Below are positions 50,829 through 63,500 of a DNA stretch of 64,000 nucleotides, in pieces. The DNA comes from Oreocharis arfaki. Taxonomy: Eukaryota > Chordata > Aves > Passeriformes > Paramythiidae. The position numbers and the translations under genes were made by a program. Each line of letters opens with the position of its first letter. Within the stretch, counting starts at the first letter, position 1. The notes below the pieces were generated by a model, which saw nothing but the letters and a program-made list of their open reading frames with translations, searched no databases and was not told where the DNA came from. Where the stretch lies: contig VZRR01010417.1 of the NCBI GenBank assembly GCA_013398015.1, forward strand, positions 148,051 through 212,050, given 5' to 3'.

Positions 50829-52704
50829 TGTTGGAGGGTAGGTGTCTTGGTTTGAAAGACAGGTGTCTGCTAAGGAAGGCAGAAGCCCCCTTTGGAATGG
50901 AAAATGCAACCCCCTTCCCTCCGGATTATTATAATTTTGAAATTAAGGGGCTTTCAGGCAAGGATATGAGAAATAGGAATAACAGTTCTTTACTAATATA
51001 TATATATAAAAAACAAAACAAAACAATAAACAACGACTATGGCAGTTATAACAAAACAGCACAGTCACCCAGTGCAGCCTTCTCGGCTGCCAGGCACCTT
51101 CCCCTCCTGGTGCAGTGCTGGTCACAGCCGGCAGTGGCACTGGTGGCTTCCCGGTGAGCAGGGCGAGTGCGATGATTCTGTTGAAACAGTGGTCCTGTGG
51201 AAAAGAGTCTGGTCTTCACCTGAAGGTCCAGTGATGTAGCTTCTTGTCCTCTGGGAGTCCAGCAGAGAAGGCTACCTTTGTGCCTGAAAACCTCTGATTA
51301 TATCCAGGTGGGAAATGTTCAGTTACTCCTCCTGGGCGGAGCATCTCACAATGGAGTGGTGAGTCACAAGGCAAGGCATTGATGGGCCCATTAACAGGAG
51401 ATAGTCCAGATCCCGTTATCTATGAGTCATGCAGCAAGGCATTGATGGACTCATTAACAGAAGATAGTCTAGAGGGAGGAGGCAAGGAAACACTGCCCCA
51501 CCTGGTTTCAACAGCTCACGAAGATGGTAATAGAAGACACTGCAACCCAGGACAGTAGGATTTCTCCTTTTTTTTTTCTTTCTCTCAGGGAATTTTCTTC
51601 CATTTGTTGCCTAAAAGATGAGAACGGTTATACTTATGAGACAAAATATGTGGCTCGGAGGAGGAGGCAGCAGACGGGTGCAGTTGGCTACCCTCCTAGC
51701 TGGGGAGCTTTCTCTTGGGAAGTGCAGAGATACTGTGAGATATTGGCTGGGGGGGTGACAGGAGCTGGGCTCAGCTCCTCACTCACTCTTGGGACAAGAG
51801 GAGAATGGTCGGGCTGCTGCTGCTGCCAGGAGGATTCGCTGCCTCAGCGGAGTCCAGCCCTTCACTGCGTTTCCTACAATGGGTGAGCCTTTGCTCATAA
51901 GAGTGGCCATTGTACCTTTTCAACACCCGATCTCACTGGAAAGGACCCTCACCATCTGCTTGAGTGCCTCAGGGGAAAACCCGTGACTCCAACACCATCC
52001 GGAGGGAGTGTCTCCCAGTTGCCATTGCCCAGCCCCGCTGTCTTCTGCCACTGCTTTGGGCTCTTTGCTACACTTCAACCGACAGCCCCTGCCCACCCAG
52101 ACACATCGTAGCTCTGGAGTTTTTGCTACACTTTGTTTTGTCACCCCAGATGTGCATACTTCTGCTGTTCCAGTTTGCTGCTCTGAGGTTCCTGCTACCA
52201 TCCATTTTGCCATCCAGAGGGGCACCAGGACCGGCTGCCTCACGTAAGTTTGCAAAGGGAGCCCCTTGTCTCTCTCTCCCGCTGGCTGAGGCGCCATTAC
52301 CATCTGGACAGAGGCAACCGAGCTTGCGCCACAGCGCCCCCTGCAGCCCGGAGGAATCATCGCACCCACCCTGCCCGGCCGGGAGCCAACAGCGCCCCTG
52401 CCGGCTGTGAGTGTAACTGCACCAAAGGAGAAAGTGCCTGTGGCCCAGAGAAGGATGCTACTGGGTTCCTGGGGGCGGGGGAGGGGGGGTGTGTTTCCTG
52501 TTTGTTGCTGCTGTTGTTGTTGCTTGTTTGCCTTGTTTTATATACATATATTCCAGTAAAGAACTGTTATTCCTTTTCCCATGTCTTTGCCCGAAAGCCC
52601 CGTAATTTCAAAGTTAAATAATTTGGAGGGAAGTGGGTCATATTTTCCATTCCAAGGGAGGTTTCTGCCTTCTTTGGCAGGCACATGTCTTTCAAACCAA
52701 GACA
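50829..52704 (-). mobile_element. LTR (minus strand) split by a later LTR insertion
   Basis: The minus-strand 5' end is at 52704 (TGTCTTGGTTTGAAAGACAT). Its 3' end is proposed at 50829 (CCTCCAACA), flanked by A-runs on both sides (AAAAA duplication, low complexity). The last 14 bp (50829-50842) are separated from the rest (from 51560) by the plus-strand LTR at 50843-51554 and its duplicated GTAGG. Without that insert the element is about 1.16 kb. It shares its 5' part with the 22.2-kb and 50.8-kb LTRs but differs further in, so it is a related longer subfamily. No viral gene is attached. Confidence 0.72.
50843..51554 (+). mobile_element. Solo LTR with perfect GTAGG target duplication
   Basis: TGTCTTGGTTTGAAAGACAG ... 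CTGCAACCCAGGACA, 712 bp, flanked by GTAGG at 50838-50842 and 51555-51559. It is close to the copy at 22218-22946 over its whole length but carries one copy of the 37-bp unit duplicated there. It contains AATATATATATA and A-rich tracts, and no coding region. Confidence 0.9.
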
Positions 52705-53224
52705 AAAAACATCTCTAAAATGGTATCTGTAGAATGCATTGGTATGTATAGGTTCATGCTCTGGGTCACTTTTGTGTTCTAGTACCCTTACTGTTTCCAT
52801 AAAATAGCCTTAAAAGTAAATATTGATTCTTTGCACTTTAGACTATTGGGCCACCTAAGCTGATTTTTCTGCCCCTTCTCCAGTCTTTGAGGAGGTTACC
52901 CACAAAGGAGAGAAATTCTCTCTTAAACTCCTGGCTTGTTGTTCATGTCTCTTGTTTAATGTACCCGTGAGCCAGATTGATTGGGATTTTGGGAAGTGTG
53001 ACAGGACTTGGATTCAGCTTTGACACTGTCCAAAATAGCGGCGCTGAGCATTTCCGAAACTGGGATTCAAGCAAGCTGTCCAAGTTATTTAACAACAAAA
53101 GGCAATAGTTCTGGTTTTGGGCAGTCTGATTTCCTGCCTAAATAGAGAAAAGTCTGGGTGGGGATGAGAAGTGATGGTGTTGGTGTGCCAGGACCTAGGA
53201 GCGCTGCTGGCCAGCAATCCCTAC

Positions 53225-53400
53225 AGTTCTTCCCTGTGAGAGTGTTGAGGCCATGGCACAGGTTGCCCAGAGAAGCTGTGGCTGCCTCATCCCTGGAAGT
53301 GTCCAAGACCAGGTTGGACAGGGCTTGGAGCAAGCTGGTCTAGTGGAAGGTGTCCCTGCCCATGGCAGAGAAGGTGGAACAAGATTTGGAAAAAGGTATA
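53225..53400 (+). mobile_element. CR1 LINE 3' fragment
   Basis: Sense copy: TTCTTCCCTGTGAGAGTGTT, GGTTGCCCAGAGAAGCTGTG and GTGGAAGGTGTCCCTGCCCA. The extreme 3' terminus is missing. Confidence 0.88.
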
Positions 53401-54844
53401 TACCTTAGTAACTTCTACCAGATAAATTCATATTGTTTAATTGCTTCAAACTTAGAAGTTTCCAGTCAGGAATTTATACTGCACATAAACAACTCCATCT
53501 TGTTTGCAACACTTATAGGAATGTTTAAATAGAAGAGGATTATCTCTAAACTAAAATATTAGAGTATCAAAGAGAGACATCTCTGATACCTTCTTAGCAG
53601 TGTTCAGAAACAGAAATGTGTGATTAGTGTTGCTGGATTGAGTTCTTTTGTTGTGTTATTGGTTTACTGGGGACGGGGGGTTGTGTCTGTCCTCACCTCC
53701 TGTGCTTCCCCCTCTCCCCACCAAGAGCAAATATGTAACACAGGGTTCCCCTTGAAAGGCAGGGAAGATCTCCCTTTTTTTTTTTTCTTTTTATTTCTTT
53801 ATGCTCTAATGTCCACATAAAGCCCAATTAAAAGTCCATTAGTAGCGATGTTTAGATGGTGGAAGAGTTTGTGCAAAAATGGTCTTTATCCTGCAAGAAG
53901 CCTCAGTAGCTTTCCATTTAAATGTCAGTAAATATTTTCATGTGAAAGGTAAATGTTTTATTTTTAGTCTGTATGTGATTATTCTTTGTATCTTGCAATG
54001 AATGCTGCTGTGGCCTTCTGTTCACCAGCATAATGGTCCTCCCTGGTGTAATGTGAGTCACTGAATCATGAGACTGTCATAACCATTTGAGAGGCTTCTA
54101 TAAGGAAAATCTGTATTTCAGTATTGGAATAGAGCAATACAGCACCTGAAAATGTAAAAAAAGAGGAAGCGGTGGGACAGACAGGTAGTAGCAAGGGCTC
54201 ATCAGATTTTGATGACGCTGTTGTAGTACTGGAATGGCTAGTAAAGCAAAGACATTGAGACACTACAAATTTTCTGGTAACATCCAAGCTGGTGCCTGGG
54301 AGAAGAGGTAGAGAAAAGTAGGGAGATGTATCTGTAGTGGAAGTATGCTTAGATTTCAACAAGTGGCCTTCTGGGCTGAAGTAGGTTATGGTTTTGTTAC
54401 TTGCCAGTCTGTCTAAGAAGCCTTCACATAATTCCACTTGTAAGTCAATTGCTTTTTTTTGTTTTTCCCTTTCCTAAATACAACCTACATTCTGGACATC
54501 TGCTAGTGCTATTTGAATCACACGATACCGAGGTTTTCTGAAATGTGTTAGGTATAAAGAGTAAATGGAATTATTCTCTATGTGTTTAGTGAAGTGTTGT
54601 AGAAATGATGGCTATAGGGTATTTGCAGAAGTTAATGCACTTACAGCACTTGTCTTCCAACCCTTTCAATGAATAATGTTTTGGGGGATAAAAAGTCATC
54701 TGGGAAAGCTCTGTCAACAGGGAATCAGCAGTATTTGAAGAGAGACTGACTAAAATTTTTTTCAGCTCTGTTTTTTCCATGCCACTGCACACTGGTTTTT
54801 TATTTCATTTATGTTGATTTGTATCTTCACAACTCAAAACATGA

Positions 54845-55290
54845 ACAATCCACACTCAGTTACTACTTGCTTTCCAGTTGTGTTTAAATTCTTAGCCACC
54901 TTTCTAAGGGGTGAGAAGGGAAGGAAAACAGTACTACAGAGGCTTTGCCCATTTGCTGAAAGACAGTGGCTTTCTAACATAAGTAGCTGTTGGGAGGATT
55001 GATTTTTGTGAGAGAAGAATGAAGTGATGCCTCTATAACCATTTACACATATTTGATGTTTATTCAAAGCTTTTGAAAGCTATGTGATCAGAAAAAGAGG
55101 AGGGGGACAGCCAGTTCTTCTTGTATATACAGACTTTCAGGTGCAGAACATATTTCCTAAGCTAACTCTATCTCAAGGCACACTAAATAGTATGTCCAGT
55201 GTAGATATGTTAGTAACTTAAACACCCTCAGTTTTGGAATGGGACTAATCAGTTTTGAAAGGGAAAAAATTATCTGCTGCATTGTGTTGC
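54845..55290 (+). repeat. Unclassified repeat, copy A
   Basis: About 445 bp matching 61834-62278 in the same orientation, with shared blocks such as GTGGCTTTCTAACATAAGTA, GCCAGTTCTTCTTGTATATA, CAGACTTTCAGGTGCAGAAC and GATATGTTAGTAACTTAAAC. By eye the copies are well over 80% alike with several small indels. I do not recognise the family. It is not CR1 and shows no clear LTR termini. Confidence 0.85.
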
Positions 55291-56164
55291 TCTTAAAGCT
55301 GCCATCCTGCATCTGTATGCTGTGTTTGAATCCCCTATACCTTTATGGAGCCCTGCTGAAATCTTGCATGATAAAAAAATCTGATTATTTTAGATTGCCA
55401 GTTGTGGTGACTGAAGGGTAGACAGTTCATTCTTAAGCTGCCTCTGCCATGGGATCGGATATATGTGTTGGGTGGACAGATAGTAGCCAAGGAAGTTTTA
55501 TGGCTAAATGGGACAAGATGCTTTGTTATAAAATTAGACTATTTAAGTAGAAGGTATGTGTAGACTTGGCTATACAGAGTTGCATACAAAGAGTTGCATT
55601 ACATATCTGTAAACTCTGAAGTGGATAATCTTTCCCATATAAGAGTAATTAATTCTGTCCTGTAAAGAACTATTCAGTTTCTGCCCTAAACCAACACCTG
55701 GCACTCATAAACATAAACAATAAAAATTCATGGGCTTATTTTTCAAAGGTTCTTTCAGCAAAACTATTAAACTTTGACCGAGTTGGTGATGAGTTTCTCT
55801 TTGAGAAGAGAAATGCTGGTAGCAATGTATTATTCAACAAGCCATCTTGTTCCCTTTCTTGACTTCTTGGCCACTCATAGCTCTGCTGATGCTCTGTACC
55901 ATCCAGGCTCATTGCAAGAAATTCAGCCCTGCAACAACAGTGAGAATAAATACGTAAATTTACCTAGATCCTTGTATTAAAATAAAATTGTTCTGTGAAT
56001 TTAGAGCTGAACTCTGAAGACCTTATTTTGTGTTTGGGCTCCTTGTGATCACAGTGTTTATGCTGATGTGCATCTGCCTGAGTAAGCTATTTGTCAGTAT
56101 AGTCCTTGGACTGTTCTTCAGTCAAAGTGGTATTATTTAGTCTTAATATAATCAGGACCACGGC

Positions 56165-56715
56165 AATGATTGTCCCCCTGTGCTGGGCACTGGTGAGGCC
56201 ACACCTTGAATCCTGTGTTTAGTTCTGGACCCCTCACTGCCAGGAACGGCATGGAGGTGCTGGAGCATGTCCAGAGAAGGGAACAGAGCTGGGGAAGGGT
56301 CTAGAGCACAAGTCTGATGAGGAGTGGCTGAAGGAGCTGGGGATTTTCAGCCTGGAGAAAGGGAGCCTCAGGGGGCAACTTCTCACTCTCTCCAACTCCC
56401 TGACAGGAGAGTGTAGGCAGGTGGGGTTGGGCTCTTCTCCCAGAGAACAAGTGACAAAACAACAGGAAATGGCCTCAAGTTGTGTCAAGGAACGCTGAGG
56501 TTGGACATCAGGAAGAAATTCTTCTTGAGAAGGGTTGTCAAGCATTGGAATGAGTGCCCAGGGAGGTGGCAGAGTCTCCATCCCTGGAAGTGTCCAAGGA
56601 ATGACTGGACGTGGCACTCAGTGCTCTGGTCTGAGAGACAAGGTAGGGATTGGTCACAGGTTGGACTTGATGGTCTTGGAAGTCTTTTCCAACCTTAATA
56701 ATTCTGTGACTTCTA
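56165..56715 (+). mobile_element. CR1 LINE 3' fragment
   Basis: Sense copy from the ORF2 end (GAGGCCACACCTTGAATCCT, then GGAGCATGTCCAGAGAAGGG) to the 3' terminus TTCCAACCTTAATAATTCTG. Frames are disrupted. Confidence 0.93.
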
Positions 56716-57155
56716 AAGGAAACTTTAGGTAATAATAGTGTCACACAAGTTTCTAGACCATCAATATGTCATGAGCAGTTCTAAAGGGAATATAGGCAGA
56801 AGTAGGCAAAGTAGATGACAAAACAGTAGTTTAAAGCAGCATATATGCTTATATGGCAGGCACAGCTTCATAAAATGTGTTGATCTATTGACTCTAGTAA
56901 GTATTCTAGAAATGTAGCATATGGGTTTTGGTGATATTATGTGTGCTGTAGAGGTATTGCACACAGCCATTTTAACCACCAGACTTCTAAGCACAGAAGT
57001 TGTGCTGGAGACAGTAGTGACCCAGGGAGCAGAATCCTTAATTACATACAGTTTACTTTAAAAAAAAAAAAAAAAAATCATGGCTTAAAAGAATATTTTT
57101 ATTGTATTTTTACAAAATTGCAGGATTGCTGACTTTTTTTTTGTTGTTTCATTTT

Positions 57156-57972
57156 TGTCTCAGTTTGAGACAATTTAAATGAGGACACTCTGGAATGAGT
57201 TGTCTCCTCTAGAGGGTTTCAACAATCCCCTTCCAGCAACAGGAAATGAATACTAGTAGATGAAAAAAACACACAACAGTTTATTAACAAACAGAATGCC
57301 CACAAGGCAGGGAAAAAAGTAAATAATTTCTAGCTATCAAACTGTTAGACTTTACCCTCCCACACTGGAACAAAGACCCGAAATGCCAGAGGTTACCTGT
57401 TCTCAACAAGCAATACAAGATGGCATTGGCTTCCCTCTTGGGAAGGCAGGAGCTTTCACAGAGCAGTTCCATCAGCAGACGAAGTCCTGGTGGCTCATCT
57501 GGTATCAACCTTCTCCCCATGGCAAATACAGCCGATCACGGCAGGTGAAGCAGCTGGGCTGGAGGTTCTCAGTGTTTTCTTCCCAGCTCGGCATGGTTCA
57601 CTGCGGCTTGGGTCGGAGTGGGGCAGCTCTGCTCCTGCTGGCACAATGTCCCCAGTCCCTGACAAGCAGCTGCTTAGTTCGCCTTAAGGCAGGCCAAAGA
57701 TTGCAACTGCAGCTTCTCCGAGCCAAGGAAAGGAAAAGCTTTTTGCCTGGGCCAAAAACCAAGCCAGCCCAGCAAAACCCACACCGTGCAGAGCTGCAAA
57801 AAACCTAGGCGGGGAGCTTTTAAAAACACTCGTGCAAAAGCAAAACTCTTCATCCCCCTGGTCCCCCACACACCAGGTCTTGGGCTACAGGGTCTTAAAG
57901 ATATAGTACCCATTTCTGGGCGCAGAGCAGAGGATCATGGAATACACAATCATTATAAATTACTCCAAGACA
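57156..57972 (-). mobile_element. Probable LTR, minus strand
   Basis: The minus strand begins TGTCTTGGAGTAATTTATAA and ends CTCAAACTGAGACA. Flanks ATTTT and GTTTT could be an imperfect target duplication. A minus-strand AATAAA (at 57279-57284) and a GC-rich body support an LTR of about 817 bp. It is a different family from those at 22, 40 and 50 kb. Open frames inside it show no retroviral motif. Confidence 0.65.
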
Positions 57973-59614
57973 GTTTTTGTGACAGTGAAACAGCTTAGTG
58001 TAGGTACCTGCAGACAAGACCGTCAAATCCCATTACATGAAGGAGCAAACCACTGACTTGTGAATATTGGCTCATGTACTGAGCTTTCCCTTCTTCTGCT
58101 GCAAAGCTGCAAAGTATTTCATCAGGGAAATACTCTCGAGGATGTGGCTTCTAAAATGTCTCTCCTGTGGAAAGCTGTGATGTTCACTTCATTAAAATTT
58201 ATGCTTGATTTAAAAATAGATAAAGAAGGCATAAAGTTTGTTTATCCCTGTTTCCTGTGTAACTTTCCAGTGATGTTCTAATGTTTTCTAATCTGAATAC
58301 CGATATGTTGCTTTGCTTGTGTAGCTTTTACTGTGATGAAAACTGTACTGTTTTGTAGTTGGGTTTTTAAAATTTTCTTTGTCCCCTTTAAGGAAAACTT
58401 GGCACCTCTTTTACTGTGGCCTATTGTTCCTAGCTCTACCTTCCGGAGGATTCCTTCTAATCAACCTTCTCCCTTGAGTGTGAAAAACATCTTCTGTTTG
58501 TTCTAGCTTCTCTTGGCATGTGTTAGTCTTAATGGAATTAGAGTGGCTTCAGTCTTGTTCAAATGTGTCAGAAGATGTTTCTATAAAAATTGGTATTAAA
58601 CAACTAAATTATCTATTAAAGGCCTGTAGAACGAAGGTTAAAAATACACATTCATACTGTAAACTACAATGTTGATTGAAAGTACTAGTCATCAAACATG
58701 ACTGTTAGTTGTTTCTGCCAGGAAGGGACTACTGAGCAACCTTGACAATGTAAAAAATTATGTGTGAATGAAAATGGGATGAGCTAATTTGGCCATTGCA
58801 TTTGGATTGTTAGGAAAGGTTCACCATATTCTTCTAGCCATGAGAAGTGGTCATCATGTTCCCTGCTCATGTTAGCAAAGAACCTGGTATTTAGCCTGGA
58901 AGACAAAAAGCTTAAAAATTAAGTTCAGTGCTGTCTATCGCTCAATAGGATGCAGTCCTAAAATTCATGGTTCAAGTGACATTTACATAAGTGAAACCAC
59001 CATCCCCCCCTCAGTTACTGGAAACATCTCCTCAGAAATCCTAAATTCACAAAGCATTACACAAGACTTTTGCTGAATATTTAAAGAGCATCCCACCAGT
59101 GTTGGAAGGACAATTTTTTTTTTTTAATGGGCATGCTAAATAGAATGAAGCCATGGTAATGTGTCCCAAAGTCAGCAAAATTTGAATGAGAAGAAGCATA
59201 TGTAAAGCCCTTTTTAAAAACTCACCACAAGGAGTCACACGCATTGCGTATAGAAGTACATTCTAGGTCAATGTTTGCTTCAGAGAGAATGAGTTTTTAA
59301 AAAAATTTAAAGTATTTCAGATGTTTTATCTCCTTCATTGGGGGGACATAGTGGAATATAAGGTGGCAATGCTGACTTGGTTTTGGTTATTATACTTTGC
59401 TGCAAGTGAGACATTTGTCTGTAGTTGGCCATATTAGCTATCCTGCCTGCTATTTGAGATCTGTTTGCTATGCACAATTTTGGTTAGTTATCTACTCCTA
59501 TACCTTTAGAAGCCAGAACTTTAAATACAGTGTTGTATGTACTCATCCTCTGCAGTGGAAGTGTTTTGTAGAAATATTGAGATTATTCAAAAAAGTGTTG
59601 AGAAGATCCACTAG

Positions 59615-59722
59615 AGAAAAACTGCTGTGAACTTGAAAGGGACTGAGGATGGCATATGGGTTGAAACTGGACCATCTTTACAGTTTTTTTCAACCCAAAT
59701 GATTATATGATTCTGTGATGCA
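59615..59722 (+). mobile_element. CR1 LINE 3' end remnant
   Basis: Only the last ~100 bp, ending TTTCAACCCAAATGATTATA and TGATTCTGTGATG. Heavily decayed. Confidence 0.7.
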
Positions 59723-61833
59723 CAGGAAATTTGGTTCAAGCTTAAATTAATAGGACTAACTATAGGATGAGACACCTCTTCATTATACCAATGTATTTAC
59801 TTGCAACAGTTTTAAAATATAGTGTCAAGGTGTTCTTGGTAAACATCTGGAAACATGCTCCAACAGTAAAGGAACTTGTCTGACTTCACTGGTTCTGAAT
59901 AAGCAAGGACTCCAGTTTCATATGGTGTTTACTGGAATTGTAACTAATGCTGATTGGTACAGTTTTAAAGTAAACTAAATCTGTTTTCAGGATTTTAAGA
60001 TAAATAATCAGTGTATTTATAGGTTTATAAATGAGGTGACTTCATGGCAGTGTTTATTTTTTCCAAATTGTTAGGCAATTGCAGCAGAAGTCACTTAAAG
60101 GTTGTAGGAGACTTCCGAGATCTTTATCCCAAATTGTGGGCCAGGATGGTTGTGTTCATTTGGGGAGTGGTGGGGTGTTGTTTGTTTCTTCTGGTTTCCC
60201 AACTCTCTTGTGCCTCAGAGCTGATTTTACAGTGTAAATCAGTCTTCATACTGTTGACTTCACAGGAAGATTCCGGTTTGCACCGGGTACTGAGCTTTGT
60301 TTTGAAGATTTAATAACATTCAGTTTCCCTAGGTGTTTGCACAGGCAAGTGTTTCTGCTGGATTGTTACCCCTATTAGTGCAAAGGGAAATCTATTTGTT
60401 CAGCTCTGCACTGTGTGATATGAGGAGGGTGGGACAGCAGTGGCAAGGGGCTTCTTCCCCAATGGAGTATTCACATGGTCTTTTGAAACATGATGGCACT
60501 AGACACATGTCCTCAGCATCTTGATGCATTTTAAAATAAGCAACAGCTGAAGCAGCTATAGACTCTGAGTGCATTTACAAGCTGTCTTTGAGCCACTGAT
60601 GAGTTGCTGTGGAAACCATTGCTGAGCAGGGCCAGGAGATGGCTGGAAAATAGGCTTTTTTTGAGAGCCAGACTAGTTTAAACCCCCATCCCCCGTCTGC
60701 AGAAGTTCCCACTGAATTGCCATGGAGACAAGAGGAGTACTGAAGTTTTGAGACTTGTAAAAGTACGAGCTATAAATATTTATTTGGCTAACAGCATATG
60801 CTTTCTGTGATGTGTCTCTGTTGGAATAAACTCCATGCTACATTGAATCTTTTCAAGTTGTGCATTCTGTGCATTCAAACCCTTCCTCTCTTCTGTATGA
60901 GTAGAAAAAAGGAGGCCATATAATTTGAAGGTAATTAAATTTTACATTTTGATTATTAATTATAAAACATTAAATTATATTTTTTCCTCAGTATTTCCCC
61001 CTGTCATGCAGTAATCTTTCAGTGTTGGGAACTACTGAAAGCACTTAGGAGGCTGAGTTTATCTAAAATTGTTGTACTTTTGTGTTCAGTTTCTTCAAAA
61101 TGGCTGACCTAAATAATCACTTACTTTCTTGCCGTGTGCCACGTGATTTTTTTTTTCCTGTCCACTTTCTCCTCTACAATCACTTCAAGTTTTGTGTTTC
61201 CAGAGCCAGCTGTCCTTGGGGCTCTGAAATTAAATGAATCATTTACATGACCATAAATTCTTAGAAATCCTACTGATAACTTTAGATAATTGGCTTTGAA
61301 AACTTCAGTCTTTTGCTACTTTTACTTTCAAGTTGCATTTTTGGGGTTTTTTTTGCTTCACTTGAAAGTTCAGAATAAAGGCACCATGACTGCTGTGCTG
61401 GGTTTCCAGATTTCACTAAACAGTGCCCACAAAGCTGAGGATTAAGTCATCTCTAGGTTGGCATTATAAATAAAAATCTTTTGCTTGGTCTGATCTGTAG
61501 TTGCAGCATTTTAACACAGGAACTTCTTTTCCCTGTAAGACTGAGTGTTCCTCAGATCATCCAACATCAGCTTTTACTACAGGTAGAAATCCTGTTTTTA
61601 GTCACTTTCTGGAAATGCTTCTCTTCCCTGTTTAAGTAACTCCTGGCTGAATGAAAATGCTGTTCTGCATTCTGTTTCTCATATGATTTCCACTATAAAG
61701 ACAGTTACTGAAGCTGCTTAAAACCTACTTTCTGTAAAGATGAGTGGGAAGGATTGGGTTTGGGTTTATGCTGTATCTAAGTAAAATAATACTTTTTTGT
61801 ATTAGGCTCTGGAACTCTGGATATGTAATTAGT

Positions 61834-62278
61834 AAATCCACACGTAGTTCCTGTTCGTTTTCCAGTTGTGCCCAGATTCTTAGCTGCTTTGTTTACAGGA
61901 GGGAAAACAGTTCAACAAAAGCTTTGCCTGGTTGTCAAAGAGTACAGTGGCTTTCTAACATAAGTAGCTGTTGGGAGAATGCACTGATTTTTGTGAGAAA
62001 AGAATAAAGTGATGTCTCTAGAAGCATTTAATTATATTTAAAGTTTGTTCAAAGATTTGAAAGCTATGTGAACAGAGAAAGAGGAGGGGGCAGCCAGTTC
62101 TTCTTGTATATACAGACTTTCAGGTGCAGAACATTTTTCCTGACTTAACCCTATTTCCAGGCATGCTATTTAAAATAGTATGTCCAGTATAGATATGTTA
62201 GTAACTTAAACACCTTCAGTTTTGGAATGAGACTAATCATCTGAAAACGGGAAAAAATATCTACTGCATCAAGTTGCA
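61834..62278 (+). repeat. Unclassified repeat, copy B
   Basis: Partner of copy A, about 7.0 kb downstream in the same intron. Similarity starts at AATCCACAC and ends near GTTGC. It differs from A by a deletion of about 20 bp near 61890 and several short insertions. Confidence 0.85.
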
Positions 62279-62334
62279 ATAGAGAAAAGCTATTTGAAAC
62301 TGGGCAGCCATTTAAAATCTGTCACTTTAGCTTA

Positions 62335-62402
62335 AGTTTTGGTTGGTTGTGGTTGGGGGTTTTGGTTGTTATTTGGTTGGTTTGCTTTGGGGTTTTGGTT
62401 TC
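62335..62402. repeat. G/T-rich low-complexity tract
   Basis: Runs of GGTTG and GGGGTTTTGG on the plus strand. Confidence 0.75.
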
Positions 62403-62794
62403 TTTTTCCTCTGAAACAACTTAGTACTTTTGTCAGGGGAGGAACCTCCCTAAAGTGCATTTTAGGGTGGCACCTTGCTTTGTTGCAGTAGAAGACCTGC
62501 AGGCAGGAGACCTCAAAACTTGATGGGTTTGTCTTATCTGAGTATCTGTAGATATATTTTTTAATAATTTGACTGCTTTTGGTTTTGAGGTATTTTATTA
62601 AAAAAAAAGGGTGAATAGTGTCTGCTGGCTTCCCAGCAAACATTTAATGTCTGTGTCACATGCCTAACTGATCTTCCATTTAGATGCTGGCCTTGTCAGC
62701 CTCAAATGTATATCTCTGCTTAGGAGAGCAACTAGAGTGGAAGATTAGATAGGGCAGAAAGCTGGGCAGAGAGGAACCTAATGAGGTTTTTAAA

Positions 62795-62935
62795 AAGGCA
62801 AGTGTAGAGTCCCACATACTGGGAGAGGTTTATCTGCTGGGAAGCAGCTGTGTGGAAAGGAGCTGGGGGTCCTGGTGGGCAAAAAGCTGTTCCTGACCCA
62901 GCACTGCCCTTCTGGGCATGAAGGTGTCATGTTCC
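62795..62935 (+). mobile_element. CR1 LINE ORF2 fragment
   Basis: Internal piece resembling the ORF2 3' part: CTGCTGGGAAGCAGCTGTGT, then GAGCTGGGGGTCCTGGTGG, corresponding to the CR1 segment before the SQQC motif. Truncated at both ends. Confidence 0.75.
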
Positions 62936-63119
62936 AATGTAAGGGAACTGCGGAGGGATTCTTTTTAACAGATTTCTCGGATGAAATAAAGCGCAATCGT
63001 GTCAAATATCATATCTGAGAACTGTTTAGTGATAAGGAAGGAAAAGTGTTCCTACCAAACAGGGATAGGAAAGAAAGCAGAGAGGGGAAATGAGAGATTG
63101 AGAGAGAAACACAAGACAG

Positions 63120-63500
63120 GTACCACTAGAACCCCGGGGCGGCTGCTCGGCAGGTGCAGCGTGTGCGGCTCTTGTGACCGGCTGGGCGCGACGGGCGGCG
63201 TGTCTCCCGCGTCGGCGAACGATGGCTGCGGGCTCTCTGCTGGTGGGCAACGTGAGAAAAGCAGCGGGCCGGCTGCAAGGCGCAGGAAAACGGCGGGGCA
63301 GCTTGTCGCAGCGATGGGCTGTCTTTGTGGACAGGAAAGACAGGCAGGGAAGAGGCAGGACCACAGGGAGAAGAGGCGAGCGGGGCGGGGGTGGGGGGAG
63401 GTGGCGAAGGGCGGCGAATGAGCTGAATCTCCAGGTGGGACCCCGCTCCCTTCAAGAAGCCAAAACGGCAGGAACGCGGTTATGGCGCACTTAACTGCTT
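63120..63500. promoter_or_regulatory. Orphan CpG-rich patch
   Basis: About 380 bp of CpG-dense sequence (CGCGACGGGCGGCG, CCCGCGTCGGCG, CGGCGGGGC) inside otherwise AT-rich intron, similar in look to the two promoter islands in this window. An ATG at 63222 starts MAAGSLLVGN, followed by a possible donor GTGAGA at 63252. I recognise no protein on either strand. It could be an alternative promoter, a non-coding RNA start or a GC-rich repeat remnant. Confidence 0.5.

Noticed and set aside
51524..52621. Series of 120-149-codon frames on both strands
   Set aside because: All lie inside or across the nested LTRs. Pro/Ser-rich frames with no retroviral domain.
63120..63500. Promoter shared by ATP5PF and GABPA
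   Set aside because: Those genes lie beyond JAM2 in the human order, and no JAM2 Ig-domain exons were seen between 44 and 63 kb, so the window probably does not reach them.
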